A stretch of 64,000 nt of DNA from Mycobacterium heidelbergense (GTDB lineage Bacteria > Actinomycetota > Actinomycetes > Mycobacteriales > Mycobacteriaceae). Both the position numbers and the translations under genes were made by a program. Below are positions 17,936-26,250 of the stretch, one piece after another (the stretch's first letter is position 1; each line of letters starts with the position of its first letter). Under the pieces are notes generated by a model that worked only from the letters and a program-made list of their open reading frames with translations, was not told the DNA's origin and did not search any database. The stretch lies in the NCBI RefSeq assembly GCF_010730745.1, contig NZ_AP022615.1, positions 3,224,001 through 3,288,000 on the forward strand. The letters run 5' to 3'.

Positions 17936-18874
17936 CTACAGCTTGCGCAGGCGAAGCCGGTTGATGGAATGGTCGGCGTCCTTGCGCAGCACCAGGGTGG
18001 CGCGCGGACGCGTCGGCAGGATGTTCTCGACCAGGTTCGGCCGGTTGATCGACCGCCAGATCTCGCGGGCGGCCGCGACCGCCTTCGTGTCGTTGAGCGC
18101 CGAGTAGTGGTGGAAGTGCGATTCGGGGTCGGCGAACGCCGTGCCGCGCAGCGACAGGAACCGCGACACGTACCACTGCTCGATGTCCTCGATGCGGGCG
18201 TCCACGTACAGCGAGAAGTCGAACAGGTCCGACACCATCAGCGTCGGACCGGTCTGCAGGACGTTGAGGCCCTCCAGGATCAGGATGTCGGGATGGCGGA
18301 CCACGTGCTTGGCCCCCGGGATGACGTCGTATTTCAGGTGCGAATACACCGGCGCGCAGGCGTAATCCGAGCCGGACTTGACCGAGGTCACGAACCGCAT
18401 CAACGCCCGGCGGTTATAGCTTTCCGGAAAACCCTTGCGGTGCATCAGGTTTCGCCGATCCAACTCGGCATTCGGGTACAGGAAGCCGTCGGTGGTCACC
18501 AGGTCCACCCGGGGGTGGTGATCCCAGCGGGCCAGCAGCGCCTGCAGCACGCGGGCGGTCGTCGACTTGCCGACCGCCACGCTGCCGGCCACGCCGATGA
18601 CGAACGGCACCGGCCGGTCCGGGTTTTGCTGCGGCTCGCCGAGGAACTCCGCGGTGGCGGCGAACAGCCGCTGGCGGGCGGCCACCTGAAGGTGGATGAG
18701 CCGGGCCAGCGGCAGGTACACCTCTTCGACCTCGAGCAGGTCGATCTGCTCGCCCAGGCCGCGCAGGCCGATCAGTTCCTCTTCGGTGAGGGCCAGCGGC
18801 GTCGACATGCGGAGCGCACGCCATTGCTTCCGGTCGAACTCCACATACGGGCTCGGCTCGCTAAGCCGCGGCAT
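17936..18874 (-). CDS. coaA: Type I pantothenate kinase CoaA
   Basis: 312 residues, as in M. tuberculosis. It phosphorylates pantothenate with ATP in the first, feedback-controlled step of CoA synthesis. The Walker A motif is GVAGSVAVGKSTTARVL (about residues 94-110), followed by DLVTTDGFLYPNAEL and HRKGFPESYNRRALMRFV of the pantothenate site, and FVDFSLYVDA-type motifs (here DFSLYVDARIEDIEQWYVSRF). Start ATG 18874; longer frames upstream run into the glyA promoter. It is divergent from glyA and converges on the prenyl synthase across palindrome B. Confidence 0.96.
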   Translation of the reverse strand: MPRLSEPSPYVEFDRKQWRALRMSTPLALTEEELIGLRGLGEQIDLLEVEEVYLPLARLIHLQVAARQRLFAATAEFLGEPQQNPDRPVPFVIGVAGSVAVGKSTTARVLQALLARWDHHPRVDLVTTDGFLYPNAELDRRNLMHRKGFPESYNRRALMRFVTSVKSGSDYACAPVYSHLKYDVIPGAKHVVRHPDILILEGLNVLQTGPTLMVSDLFDFSLYVDARIEDIEQWYVSRFLSLRGTAFADPESHFHHYSALNDTKAVAAAREIWRSINRPNLVENILPTRPRATLVLRKDADHSINRLRLRKL

Positions 18875-19001
18875 AGTGCCAGTGTTGCAGGGCCGGGCGG
18901 ACGCCCGGCGGCTGGGCTGGCCAAAAGCACGGCTCAGTAGACTGGCGGCCGTGACTGCCGCACCTGACGCCCGTACCCTCGCCCTTCGAAACGAGTCCGT
19001 C

Positions 19002-20282
19002 ATGTCCGCCCCGCTCGCCGACGTCGATCCGGACATCGCCGAGCTGCTGGGCAAGGAGCTGGGCCGGCAACGGGACACCCTGGAAATGATCGCCTCGGAG
19101 AACTTCGTCCCGCGCGCCGTGCTGCAGGCCCAGGGCAGCGTGCTGACCAACAAGTACGCCGAGGGGCTGCCGGGCCGGCGCTACTACGGCGGCTGCGAGC
19201 ACGTCGACGTCGTGGAGAACATCGCCCGCGACCGGGCCAAGGCGCTGTTCGGGGCCGAGTTCGCCAACGTGCAGCCGCATTCGGGTGCGCAGGCCAACGC
19301 CGCGGTGCTGCACGCGCTGATGACGCCGGGCGAACACCTGCTGGGCCTGGACCTGGCCAACGGCGGCCACCTGACGCACGGGATGCGGCTGAACTTCTCC
19401 GGCAAGCTGTACCACGCCGGCTTCTACGGCGTGGACCCGACGACGCACCTGGTCGATATGGACGCGGTGCGCGCCAAGGCGCTCGAGTTCCGGCCCAAGG
19501 TGCTCATCGCCGGCTGGTCGGCCTACCCGCGGGTCCTCGACTTCGCGGCGTTCCGGTCGGTCGCCGACGAGGTCGGCGCCAAGCTGTGGGTCGACATGGC
19601 GCACTTCGCGGGCCTGGTCGCCGCGGGCCTGCACCCGTCGCCGGTGCCGCACGCCGACGTGGTGTCCACCACGGTGCACAAGACGCTCGGCGGCCCGCGT
19701 TCCGGCCTGATCCTGGGCAAGCAGGAGTACGCCAAGGCCATCAACTCGGCGGTGTTCCCCGGCCAGCAGGGCGGGCCGCTCATGCACGTCATCGCGGGCA
19801 AGGCGGTCGCGCTGAAGATCGCCGGCACACCGGAATTCGCCGAGCGGCAGCGGCGCACGCTGTCCGGCGCCCGGATCCTCGCCGACCGGCTGCTGGCGGC
19901 CGACGTCGCCAAGGCCGGCGTCTCGGTGGTCAGCGGCGGCACCGACGTGCACCTGGTGCTGGTCGACCTGCGCGACTCCCCGCTGGACGGCCAGGCCGCC
20001 GAGGACCTGCTGCACGAGGTCGGCATCACCGTCAACCGCAACGCCGTCCCCAACGACCCCCGGCCGCCGATGGTGACCTCGGGCCTGCGGATCGGGACCC
20101 CGGCGCTGGCCACCCGCGGCTTCGGCGACGCCGAGTTCACCGAGGTCGCCGACGTCATCGCGACCGCGCTCGCGGCGGGCACCGCCGCGGACGTTTCGGC
20201 GCTGCGGCAACGGGTGACGCGGCTGGCGAGGGACTTTCCCCTGTACGAGGGGCTCGAGGACTGGACGCTGGTCGATCGCTGA
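19002..20282 (+). CDS. glyA: Serine hydroxymethyltransferase
   Basis: 426 residues, identical in length to M. tuberculosis GlyA1. A PLP enzyme that interconverts serine and tetrahydrofolate with glycine and methylene-THF, the main one-carbon source. The PLP lysine is in VVSTTVHKTLGGPRSG (about residue 228). Other signatures are ETLEMIASENFVP (here DTLEMIASENF), YAEGLPGRRYYGGCE and HSGAQANAAV. The ATG at 19002 has only a weak ribosome-binding site; an in-frame GTG at 18951 would add 17 residues. Methylene-THF production links it functionally with metE at the other end of the window. Confidence 0.96.
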   Translation: MSAPLADVDPDIAELLGKELGRQRDTLEMIASENFVPRAVLQAQGSVLTNKYAEGLPGRRYYGGCEHVDVVENIARDRAKALFGAEFANVQPHSGAQANAAVLHALMTPGEHLLGLDLANGGHLTHGMRLNFSGKLYHAGFYGVDPTTHLVDMDAVRAKALEFRPKVLIAGWSAYPRVLDFAAFRSVADEVGAKLWVDMAHFAGLVAAGLHPSPVPHADVVSTTVHKTLGGPRSGLILGKQEYAKAINSAVFPGQQGGPLMHVIAGKAVALKIAGTPEFAERQRRTLSGARILADRLLAADVAKAGVSVVSGGTDVHLVLVDLRDSPLDGQAAEDLLHEVGITVNRNAVPNDPRPPMVTSGLRIGTPALATRGFGDAEFTEVADVIATALAAGTAADVSALRQRVTRLARDFPLYEGLEDWTLVDR

Positions 20283-20354
20283 CCGGGAAATCGGCCCGCG
20301 CGACACGGGCCGTCCCATTTCACGAAACCTGTGTACGGAGGTTACAGTTACCGC

Positions 20355-21182
20355 ATGGCACAGAAACCTGTTCCTAACGCGCTGACCCTGGAATTGGAGC
20401 CGGTGGTCGAGCGGCTCATGGACCGCCACCTCGACACCGAGGACATCTGGTTCGCCCACGACTACGTGCCCTTCGACCAGGGCGAGAACTTCGCCTTCCT
20501 CGGCGGACGCGACTGGGACCCGTCCCAGATGACGCTGCCCCGGACCATCACGGACGCCTGCGAGATCCTGCTGCTGCTCAAGGACAACCTCGCCGCCCAT
20601 CACCGGGAGCTCGTCGAGCACTTCATCCTCGAGGAGTGGTGGGGCCGCTGGCTGGGCCGGTGGACCGCCGAGGAGCACCTGCACGCCATCGCGCTGCGCG
20701 AATACCTGGTCGTGACGCGGGAGGTGGACCCGACCGCGAACGAGGAGGCGCGGGTGCAGCACGTGATCAAGGGCTACCGCGCCGACACGTACTCGCAGGT
20801 CGAAACGCTGGTCTACATGGCGTTCACCGAGCGCACCCACGCCGTTTTCTGCCAGAACCTGGCCGCGCAGATCGAGGAGCCCGTGCTGGCCGGACTCGTC
20901 GACCGGATCGCCCGGGACGAAAAGCGTCACGAGGATTTGTTCTCCAACCTGGTCGCGCACTGCCTCGAGTACACCCGCGACGAGACGATCGCGGCGATCG
21001 CCGCGCGGGCGAAGGACCTCCAGGTCGTCGGGGCCGACATCGACGCCTACCGCGACAAGGTGCGAAGCGTCGCCGACGCGGGCATTTTCGGCCCCGCCGA
21101 CCTGCGGCGGGCGATCTCGGACCGCATCGTCGAATGGGGAGTGGCCGACGAGCCGCCGCTCGGGGAATTCGTCCTCGGTTAA
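20355..21182 (+). CDS. desA2: Acyl-[acyl-carrier-protein] desaturase-like protein DesA2
   Basis: 275 residues, the M. tuberculosis DesA2 length. A member of the soluble ferritin-like acyl-ACP desaturase family implicated in mycolic acid precursor metabolism. Candidate di-iron ligands are visible: EDIWFAHDYVPFDQGENF region, WTAEEHLHAIALREYL (EExH), VYMAFTERTHAVFCQNL, and RIARDEKRHEDLFSNLV (DExRH). M. tuberculosis DesA2 is known to have an altered metal site, so catalytic activity should not be assumed. The ATG at 20355 is preferred; the strip just before it (GTACGGAGGTTACAGTTACCGC) holds both a GGAGG and a TACAGT -10-like box. Confidence 0.92.
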   Translation: MAQKPVPNALTLELEPVVERLMDRHLDTEDIWFAHDYVPFDQGENFAFLGGRDWDPSQMTLPRTITDACEILLLLKDNLAAHHRELVEHFILEEWWGRWLGRWTAEEHLHAIALREYLVVTREVDPTANEEARVQHVIKGYRADTYSQVETLVYMAFTERTHAVFCQNLAAQIEEPVLAGLVDRIARDEKRHEDLFSNLVAHCLEYTRDETIAAIAARAKDLQVVGADIDAYRDKVRSVADAGIFGPADLRRAISDRIVEWGVADEPPLGEFVLG

Positions 21183-21420
21183 GCCACATTTCACGCGCCG
21201 GCGCGAAGTGCGCCGGTCGCCACGGTGGTCTCGGCGCGCCTGCACGGCGGCCGAGCGGCCACGAGAGTAGCGTCGTTCTCGATGGCCAGCGAGATGCTCT
21301 GCTGCCAGGGCGGCATATTTCGTGACGACAACGGCAGGACCGGCCCCGGTCCTGGTGCCGCGGCTCCCGCCGACATGCCCGTGCGGGTCCGCGCGGGCTT
21401 TCCCGCTCGAGGAGCGCTTC

Positions 21421-22722
21421 GTGACCGATATCCGGACCTATGTGCTCGACACCTCCGTGCTGCTGTCCGACCCGTGGGCGTGCAGCCGGTTCGCCGAACA
21501 CGAGGTGGTGGTCCCGCTGGTGGTGATCAGCGAGCTGGAGGCCAAACGCCACCACCACGAGCTGGGGTGGTTCGCCCGTCAGGCGCTGCGCCTGTTCGAT
21601 GATCTCCGGCTTGAGCACGGACGGCTGGATCAGCCCATTCCCGTTGGGACGCAAGGCGGCACGCTGCACGTCGAACTCAACCACACCGACCCGGCGGTGC
21701 TGCCCGCGGGCTTTCGCACCGACAGCAACGACTCCCGGATCCTGAGCTGCGCCGCCAACCTCGCCGCCGAGGGCAGGCGAGTCACCTTGGTCAGCAAGGA
21801 CATTCCGCTTCGGGTCAAGGCCGCCGCGGTGGGCCTGGCCGCCGACGAGTACCACGCGCAGGACGTCGTGGCCTCCGGCTGGTCCGGGATGCACGAGATC
21901 GAGACGGCCGCCGACGACATCGACGCGCTGTTCGCCGACGGCGAGGTCGACCTGGCCGAGGCCCGGGACCTGCCGTGCCACACCGGCGTTCGGCTGCTGG
22001 GTGGCAACTCCCACGCGTTGGGCCGGGTCAACGCGACCAAACGCGTTCAGCTGGTCCGCGGCGACCGCGAGGTGTTCGGGCTGCGCGGCCGCTCCGCCGA
22101 GCAGCGGGTCGCGCTCGACCTGCTGCTCGACGAGTCGGTGGGCATCGTGTCGCTGGGCGGCAAGGCGGGCACCGGCAAGTCGGCGCTGGCGCTGTGCGCC
22201 GGCCTCGAGGCGGTGCTGGAGCGGCGGACCCACCGCAAGGTGGTGGTCTTCCGCCCGCTGTATGCCGTCGGCGGCCAGGAGCTGGGCTACCTGCCGGGCA
22301 GCGAGAGCGAAAAGATGGGCCCGTGGGCGCAGGCCGTCTTCGACACCCTCGAGGGTCTGGCCAGCCCGGCGGTGCTGGAAGAGGTGCTGTCCCGGGGCAT
22401 GCTCGAGGTGCTGCCGCTGACCCACATCCGGGGCCGCTCGCTGCACGACTCGTTCGTCATCGTCGACGAGGCGCAGTCGCTGGAGCGCAACGTCCTGCTG
22501 ACCGTGCTGTCCCGGCTGGGGACCGGGTCGCGGGTGGTGCTGACCCACGACATCGCCCAGCGCGACAACCTGCGCGTCGGCCGGCACGACGGCGTCGCGG
22601 CGGTGATCGAGAAGCTCAAGGGCCATCCGCTGTTCGCCCACATCACGCTGCTGCGCAGCGAGCGGTCGCCGATCGCCGCGCTGGTCACCGAGATGCTCGA
22701 GGAAATCGCCGGACCGCACTGA
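21421..22722 (+). CDS. phoH2: PhoH2: PIN-domain ribonuclease fused to PhoH RNA helicase
   Basis: 433 residues. The N-terminal PIN domain (about 1-130) has acidic residues at YVLDTSVLLSD, VISELEAKRH and DSNDSRILSCAANL, and VTLVSKDIPLRVKA. The C-terminal PhoH ATPase has Walker A SLGGKAGTGKSALAL (about 243-257) and Walker B SFVIVDEAQSLERN. In mycobacteria PhoH2 is known as a sequence-specific RNA-unwinding ribonuclease, with a small upstream antitoxin (PhoAT). Start GTG 21421; the frame stays open to GTG 21322, and another frame (21225-21602) overlaps the start, so the antitoxin, if present, must be in 21190-21600. I could not assign it with confidence. Confidence 0.94.
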   Translation: MTDIRTYVLDTSVLLSDPWACSRFAEHEVVVPLVVISELEAKRHHHELGWFARQALRLFDDLRLEHGRLDQPIPVGTQGGTLHVELNHTDPAVLPAGFRTDSNDSRILSCAANLAAEGRRVTLVSKDIPLRVKAAAVGLAADEYHAQDVVASGWSGMHEIETAADDIDALFADGEVDLAEARDLPCHTGVRLLGGNSHALGRVNATKRVQLVRGDREVFGLRGRSAEQRVALDLLLDESVGIVSLGGKAGTGKSALALCAGLEAVLERRTHRKVVVFRPLYAVGGQELGYLPGSESEKMGPWAQAVFDTLEGLASPAVLEEVLSRGMLEVLPLTHIRGRSLHDSFVIVDEAQSLERNVLLTVLSRLGTGSRVVLTHDIAQRDNLRVGRHDGVAAVIEKLKGHPLFAHITLLRSERSPIAALVTEMLEEIAGPH

Positions 22723-22731
22723 CCCCTTCCG

Positions 22732-22794
22732 CCGCGAAACTGCATTCAGAGACACTTCCACTCGCGAAACGCGTCGCCAGTTGCAGTCTCGCGG
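22732..22794. repeat. Imperfect inverted-repeat element after phoH2
   Basis: Ends CCGCGAAACTGCA (22732-22744) and TGCAGTCTCGCGG (22782-22794) are inverted repeats with one mismatch around a 37-nt centre. The arm core (A/G)ACTGC also occurs in the arms of the 80-bp elements at 52084 and 52381. It fills nearly all of the 90 bp between phoH2 and the deacetylase gene. Confidence 0.65.
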
Positions 22795-22812
22795 CCCGGG
22801 TAGGCTGCCAAG

Positions 22813-23688
22813 ATGCCGAAACGACCCGACAGCCAGGCCTGGCGCTATTGGCGCACAGTCTTCGGTGTCGTGGCGGCCGGCGCGGTGCTGGTGATCGGCG
22901 GGCTGACCGGTCACGTGACGCGCGCCGACAACCTGAGCTGCTCGGTGGTCAAGTGTGTCGCGCTGACGTTCGACGACGGGCCGGGCCCGTTCGACGAGCG
23001 GCTGCTGCGGATCCTGAAGGACAACGACGCCAAGGCCACCTTCTTCCTGATCGGCAACAAGGTCGCCGCCAACCCGGCCGGAGCCAAGCGCATCGCCGAC
23101 GCCGGCATGGAGATCGGCAGCCACACCTGGGAGCACCCCAACATGGCGACGATCCCGCCGGAGGACATCGCCGGCCAGTTCTCCAAAGCCAACGACGCGA
23201 TCGCCGCCGCGACCGGGCGGACGCCCACCCTGTACCGCCCCGCCGGCGGGCTGTCCAGCGCGGCGGTCCGCCAGACCGCGGGCCAGCTTGGCCTCGCCGA
23301 AATCCTTTGGGACGTCATCCCTTTCGACTGGGCCAACGACTCCAACACGGCCGCGACCCGGTACATGCTGATGACCTACATCAAGCCGGGCTCGGTGGTG
23401 TTGTTCCACGACACCTACTCGAGCACCGTCGACCTGGTGTACCAGTTCATCCCGGTGCTCAAGGCCAACGGCTATCGCATGGTGACGGTCAGCGAACTGC
23501 TGGGGTCGCGGGCGCCCGGCAGCAGCTACGGCAGCCGGGAGAACGGCCCTCCCGCCAACGAACTGCACGACATCCCGGCCGGCGAGATCCCGACGCTGCC
23601 GAACACCCCGTCGCCGAAGCCGATGCCCAACTTCCCGATCACCGATATCCCCGGCCAGAACTCGGGCGGGCCAAATAACGGGGCCTGA
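22813..23688 (+). CDS. Exported NodB-type polysaccharide deacetylase (Rv1096-like)
   Basis: 291 residues, as in M. tuberculosis Rv1096. An N-terminal signal/anchor (GVVAAGAVLVIGGLTGHVT, about 18-36) places the enzyme outside the membrane. All five carbohydrate esterase-4 motifs are seen: LTFDDGPGPF, SHTWEHPN (zinc histidines), LYRPAGG, PFDWANDS, and VVLFHDTYSS. It should remove N-acetyl groups from peptidoglycan, which protects against lysozyme. The tail after residue 240 is Pro/Asn-rich and disordered. Start ATG 22813, 18 bp beyond an inverted-repeat element. The adenylate cyclase gene starts 36 bp downstream. Confidence 0.93.
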   Translation: MPKRPDSQAWRYWRTVFGVVAAGAVLVIGGLTGHVTRADNLSCSVVKCVALTFDDGPGPFDERLLRILKDNDAKATFFLIGNKVAANPAGAKRIADAGMEIGSHTWEHPNMATIPPEDIAGQFSKANDAIAAATGRTPTLYRPAGGLSSAAVRQTAGQLGLAEILWDVIPFDWANDSNTAATRYMLMTYIKPGSVVLFHDTYSSTVDLVYQFIPVLKANGYRMVTVSELLGSRAPGSSYGSRENGPPANELHDIPAGEIPTLPNTPSPKPMPNFPITDIPGQNSGGPNNGA

Positions 23689-23724
23689 AAGAAATTTGGG
23701 CACCCGCGCGGCTACCGTTGAAGG

Positions 23725-25278
23725 GTGATCAAGGCGGGCTGGTTTCGGGCTTGGGCCCCGTCACGATCGGGCGGTCCGGTGGCCGGGCAACGAAAGTCCG
23801 CTCGCAGGTTGTCGATTGAATACGCCGTCGCCCTCGCCCTCGCCTACGTTCTGGCCGTCATCGATGCGGCCGCGATCCTGATCCCCTTGCGGGGGCACAC
23901 TTCCGTCGCGGTCAATATGGGTTTCGGGGAGAAGAACACGGCGGTGGTGGCGGTGCTCGTCGCGCTGGGTGTCGTCGGCGTCGCGGTGGCCGGCGCCGTG
24001 AGCCTTGCTCCCACGCTGCGTTGGTATGTCGCCGGCGACGAACCGACCGAGCGGCAACGGGAAGCGGCTACGAAGATCCCCGGCCGGCAGTCGGTGATCC
24101 TCTTGCTGGCCTGGGGCGTGGCCGGCGTGATCTTCGTGCTGCTGAACCTTTCCGGTGGGGCCCAGCTCCTGCTGCCCCTCCTGCTCGGCGTGCTGCTGGG
24201 CGGACCGGCCGCCGCCGGCACCGGGATGCTGCTCGCGCAACGCATCCTGCGGCCCATCATGGGCGCCGCCACGCGGGGTCGCGAGCCCCGGCTGGCGGTG
24301 CCGGGCGTGTATGCCCGGCTGGTCCTGCTGTGGTTCCTGTGCAGCGCGCTGCCCATCGGGGCGATCGCGGCTCTCGTCGTCTTTCGCTCGCAGGGGTGGC
24401 TGATCGAGAAGTCCGCCTCCTTGGACGTGCCGGTTCTGGTGGTGTCGCTGGCGGCGCTGGTTCTCGGGCTGCCGACGATGATCCTGACGTCGCGATCCAT
24501 TTCCGATCCGGTCGGCGAAGTCGTCGACGCCATGGCGGAGGTCGAACACGGCCGCATCGGAACCTACGTGGGCGCCTACGAGCGCTCCCAGATCGGGCGC
24601 CTGCAAACGGGATTCAACCGGATGGTCGCCGGGCTCGCCGAGCGGGACCGATTGCGGGACCTGTTCGGGCGCCACGTCGGGGCGGACGTCGCCCAGCGCG
24701 CCCTCCAGGAGGGGGCGTCGCTGTCCGGGGATGTGGTCGACGCGGCGGTGCTCTTCATCGACCTCGTGGGCTCGACGCAGCTCGCCGAAAGCCGCCCGCC
24801 GCAAGAGGTCGCCGCGGTGCTCAACGACTTCTTCCGGATCGTGGTCGACGCCGTCGACCAACACCACGGGCTGATCAACAAATTCGCCGGCGACGCCGCC
24901 CTGGCCGTGTTCGGGGCGCCGCTGCGGGCGGGCGAACCGGCGTCGGCGGCGCTGGCGACCGCGCGCGCGTTGGGCACCCAACTGCGCCGGCTGCCGGTCG
25001 ATTTCGGCATCGGCGTCTCGGCGGGCAGGGTCTTCGCCGGCAACATCGGAGCCGAAAACCGCTACGAATACACGGTAATCGGCGACGCGGTCAACGAGGC
25101 CGCGCGGCTGGCCGACCTCGCCAAAACCGCCGACCGGCGAATCCTGTGTTCGGCGGCGGCCGTCGACCGCGCCGATGAGGCCGAGCGATCACACTGGGCC
25201 GAATGCTATTCCACCGTGCTGCGCGGGCGCTCCGAAGCCACCCACGTCTCGGCGCCGGCGGGTCCGGCTACTTGCTGA
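23725..25278 (+). CDS. Membrane class III adenylate cyclase with HAMP domain
   Basis: 517 residues: six hydrophobic segments between about 35 and 250, a HAMP linker (SRSISDPVGEVVDAMAEVEHG onward, about 255-305), then a class III cyclase domain (about 335-500). Catalytic residues look intact: VLFIDLVGSTQLAE (metal Asp), INKFAGDAALAVFG (Lys and second Asp), and YEYTVIGDAVNEAARLA (Asp for adenine, Asn and Arg for the transition state). This is the architecture of the Rv1318c/Rv1319c/Rv1320c group. GTG 23725. No cyclase occupies this position in M. tuberculosis, so it is an insertion, duplication or retained ancestral gene. Its end overlaps the convergent membrane-protein gene by 11 bp. Confidence 0.9.
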   Translation: MIKAGWFRAWAPSRSGGPVAGQRKSARRLSIEYAVALALAYVLAVIDAAAILIPLRGHTSVAVNMGFGEKNTAVVAVLVALGVVGVAVAGAVSLAPTLRWYVAGDEPTERQREAATKIPGRQSVILLLAWGVAGVIFVLLNLSGGAQLLLPLLLGVLLGGPAAAGTGMLLAQRILRPIMGAATRGREPRLAVPGVYARLVLLWFLCSALPIGAIAALVVFRSQGWLIEKSASLDVPVLVVSLAALVLGLPTMILTSRSISDPVGEVVDAMAEVEHGRIGTYVGAYERSQIGRLQTGFNRMVAGLAERDRLRDLFGRHVGADVAQRALQEGASLSGDVVDAAVLFIDLVGSTQLAESRPPQEVAAVLNDFFRIVVDAVDQHHGLINKFAGDAALAVFGAPLRAGEPASAALATARALGTQLRRLPVDFGIGVSAGRVFAGNIGAENRYEYTVIGDAVNEAARLADLAKTADRRILCSAAAVDRADEAERSHWAECYSTVLRGRSEATHVSAPAGPATC

Positions 25279-26236
25279 CCTTCAGGGCCGCGATCACCCT
25301 GGCGATGATTCCCGCCGAGCCCGCGTCGCCGATGGGCGTCGCGCCCAGGAAGATGGTGACCGGTTTGGTGTTGACCGCGATGATGGTCAGCGAGTCGCCC
25401 TTGACGTTGCGTGAGGTGTCGGCGATCGTGACGTCGGCGTCCACCCGGGCGGCCTTGACCCCGTCGACGGTGATCGACGACGTCTTCGTCGGGCCCAGGG
25501 TGGGCGACGCGTTCGCATAGCCGGGCCCGTTGGCCACGCAGTCCATCAGCTTCGACGCCTGCGCGCCGACGTCCATGCTGGGGACCAGGTTGGTGATGGC
25601 GACCTCGGCCTGCATCATCCACTGGTTGGCGCCCGGCACTTCCTGCCCGACGCCCACCGCGTCGATGAGGTTCGGGGTCTGGTCGTCCGAAAAGCCCATC
25701 CATCCCGGTGTCGCGCTGGCCGGGAACGACAGCTTGCCCGCGCTGATCGTGTCGCCGACGGGCCTGTCGCCGCCGGACACGTTGGGCGTGCAGCCGGTCG
25801 CCGTCTGCCCGGAGGTGTTCGGTTGCGACGTCGGGACGCTCGGCGAAGGCGGAGGGCCCGCCTTGGTCGGCTTCTTTCCGCTGTTGAGGCCGATCGCCAG
25901 GAGCGCCACCAGGATGACGACGCCGAGCACCGCCAGACCGGCGAGGATCAGCCACGGCGCCTTCGAGCGCGGCCCGGGCGGCGGTGGTCCCGGCGGGTAC
26001 GGCCCGGCCGGCCAGCCGGGCGGGACCTGCTGGCCGGGGTGGGGGTATTGCGGGGGCGGGTAGCCGCCCGCCGCATACGGATCCGCACTGCCCTGGGGGT
26101 TGACGTAGGGTCCGCCCGGCGGCGGGTACGGGTAGCTACCGCCCGGCGGCTGCTGGCCGCCCCAATAGGGGCCCTGCCCATGGGGATTCGCCCCGTAGGG
26201 ATCCTGTCCGTAGGGGCCGCCGGGGGGAGCCGTCAT
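25268..26236 (-). CDS. Proline/glycine-rich membrane protein (Rv1097c-like)
   Basis: 322 residues. The first 90 are Pro/Gly/Tyr-rich repeats (PPGGPY, NPHGQGPYWGG), then one transmembrane helix (APWLILAGLAVLGVVILVALLAIGL, about 94-118), a Ser/Thr/Pro linker, and an extracytoplasmic domain of about 180 residues with paired cysteines (ATGCTPNVSGG and LMDCVANGPGY). This outline is shared by many mycobacterial anchored proteins of unknown function. It starts 14 bp after fum, making it the last gene of the glpX-fum unit, and its stop overlaps the cyclase stop tail to tail. Confidence 0.85.
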   Translation of the reverse strand: MTAPPGGPYGQDPYGANPHGQGPYWGGQQPPGGSYPYPPPGGPYVNPQGSADPYAAGGYPPPQYPHPGQQVPPGWPAGPYPPGPPPPGPRSKAPWLILAGLAVLGVVILVALLAIGLNSGKKPTKAGPPPSPSVPTSQPNTSGQTATGCTPNVSGGDRPVGDTISAGKLSFPASATPGWMGFSDDQTPNLIDAVGVGQEVPGANQWMMQAEVAITNLVPSMDVGAQASKLMDCVANGPGYANASPTLGPTKTSSITVDGVKAARVDADVTIADTSRNVKGDSLTIIAVNTKPVTIFLGATPIGDAGSAGIIARVIAALKVSK

Positions 26237-26250
26237 CGCTGAACCACCAT

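Noticed and set aside
18861..21245. 794-codon minus-strand frame across glyA and desA2
   Set aside because: High-GC antisense artefact; the plus strand encodes two full-length conserved proteins.
20824..23703. 959-codon minus-strand frame across phoH2 and the deacetylase gene
   Set aside because: Same reason: long open antisense frames are usual at this GC content, and no protein family is recognisable.
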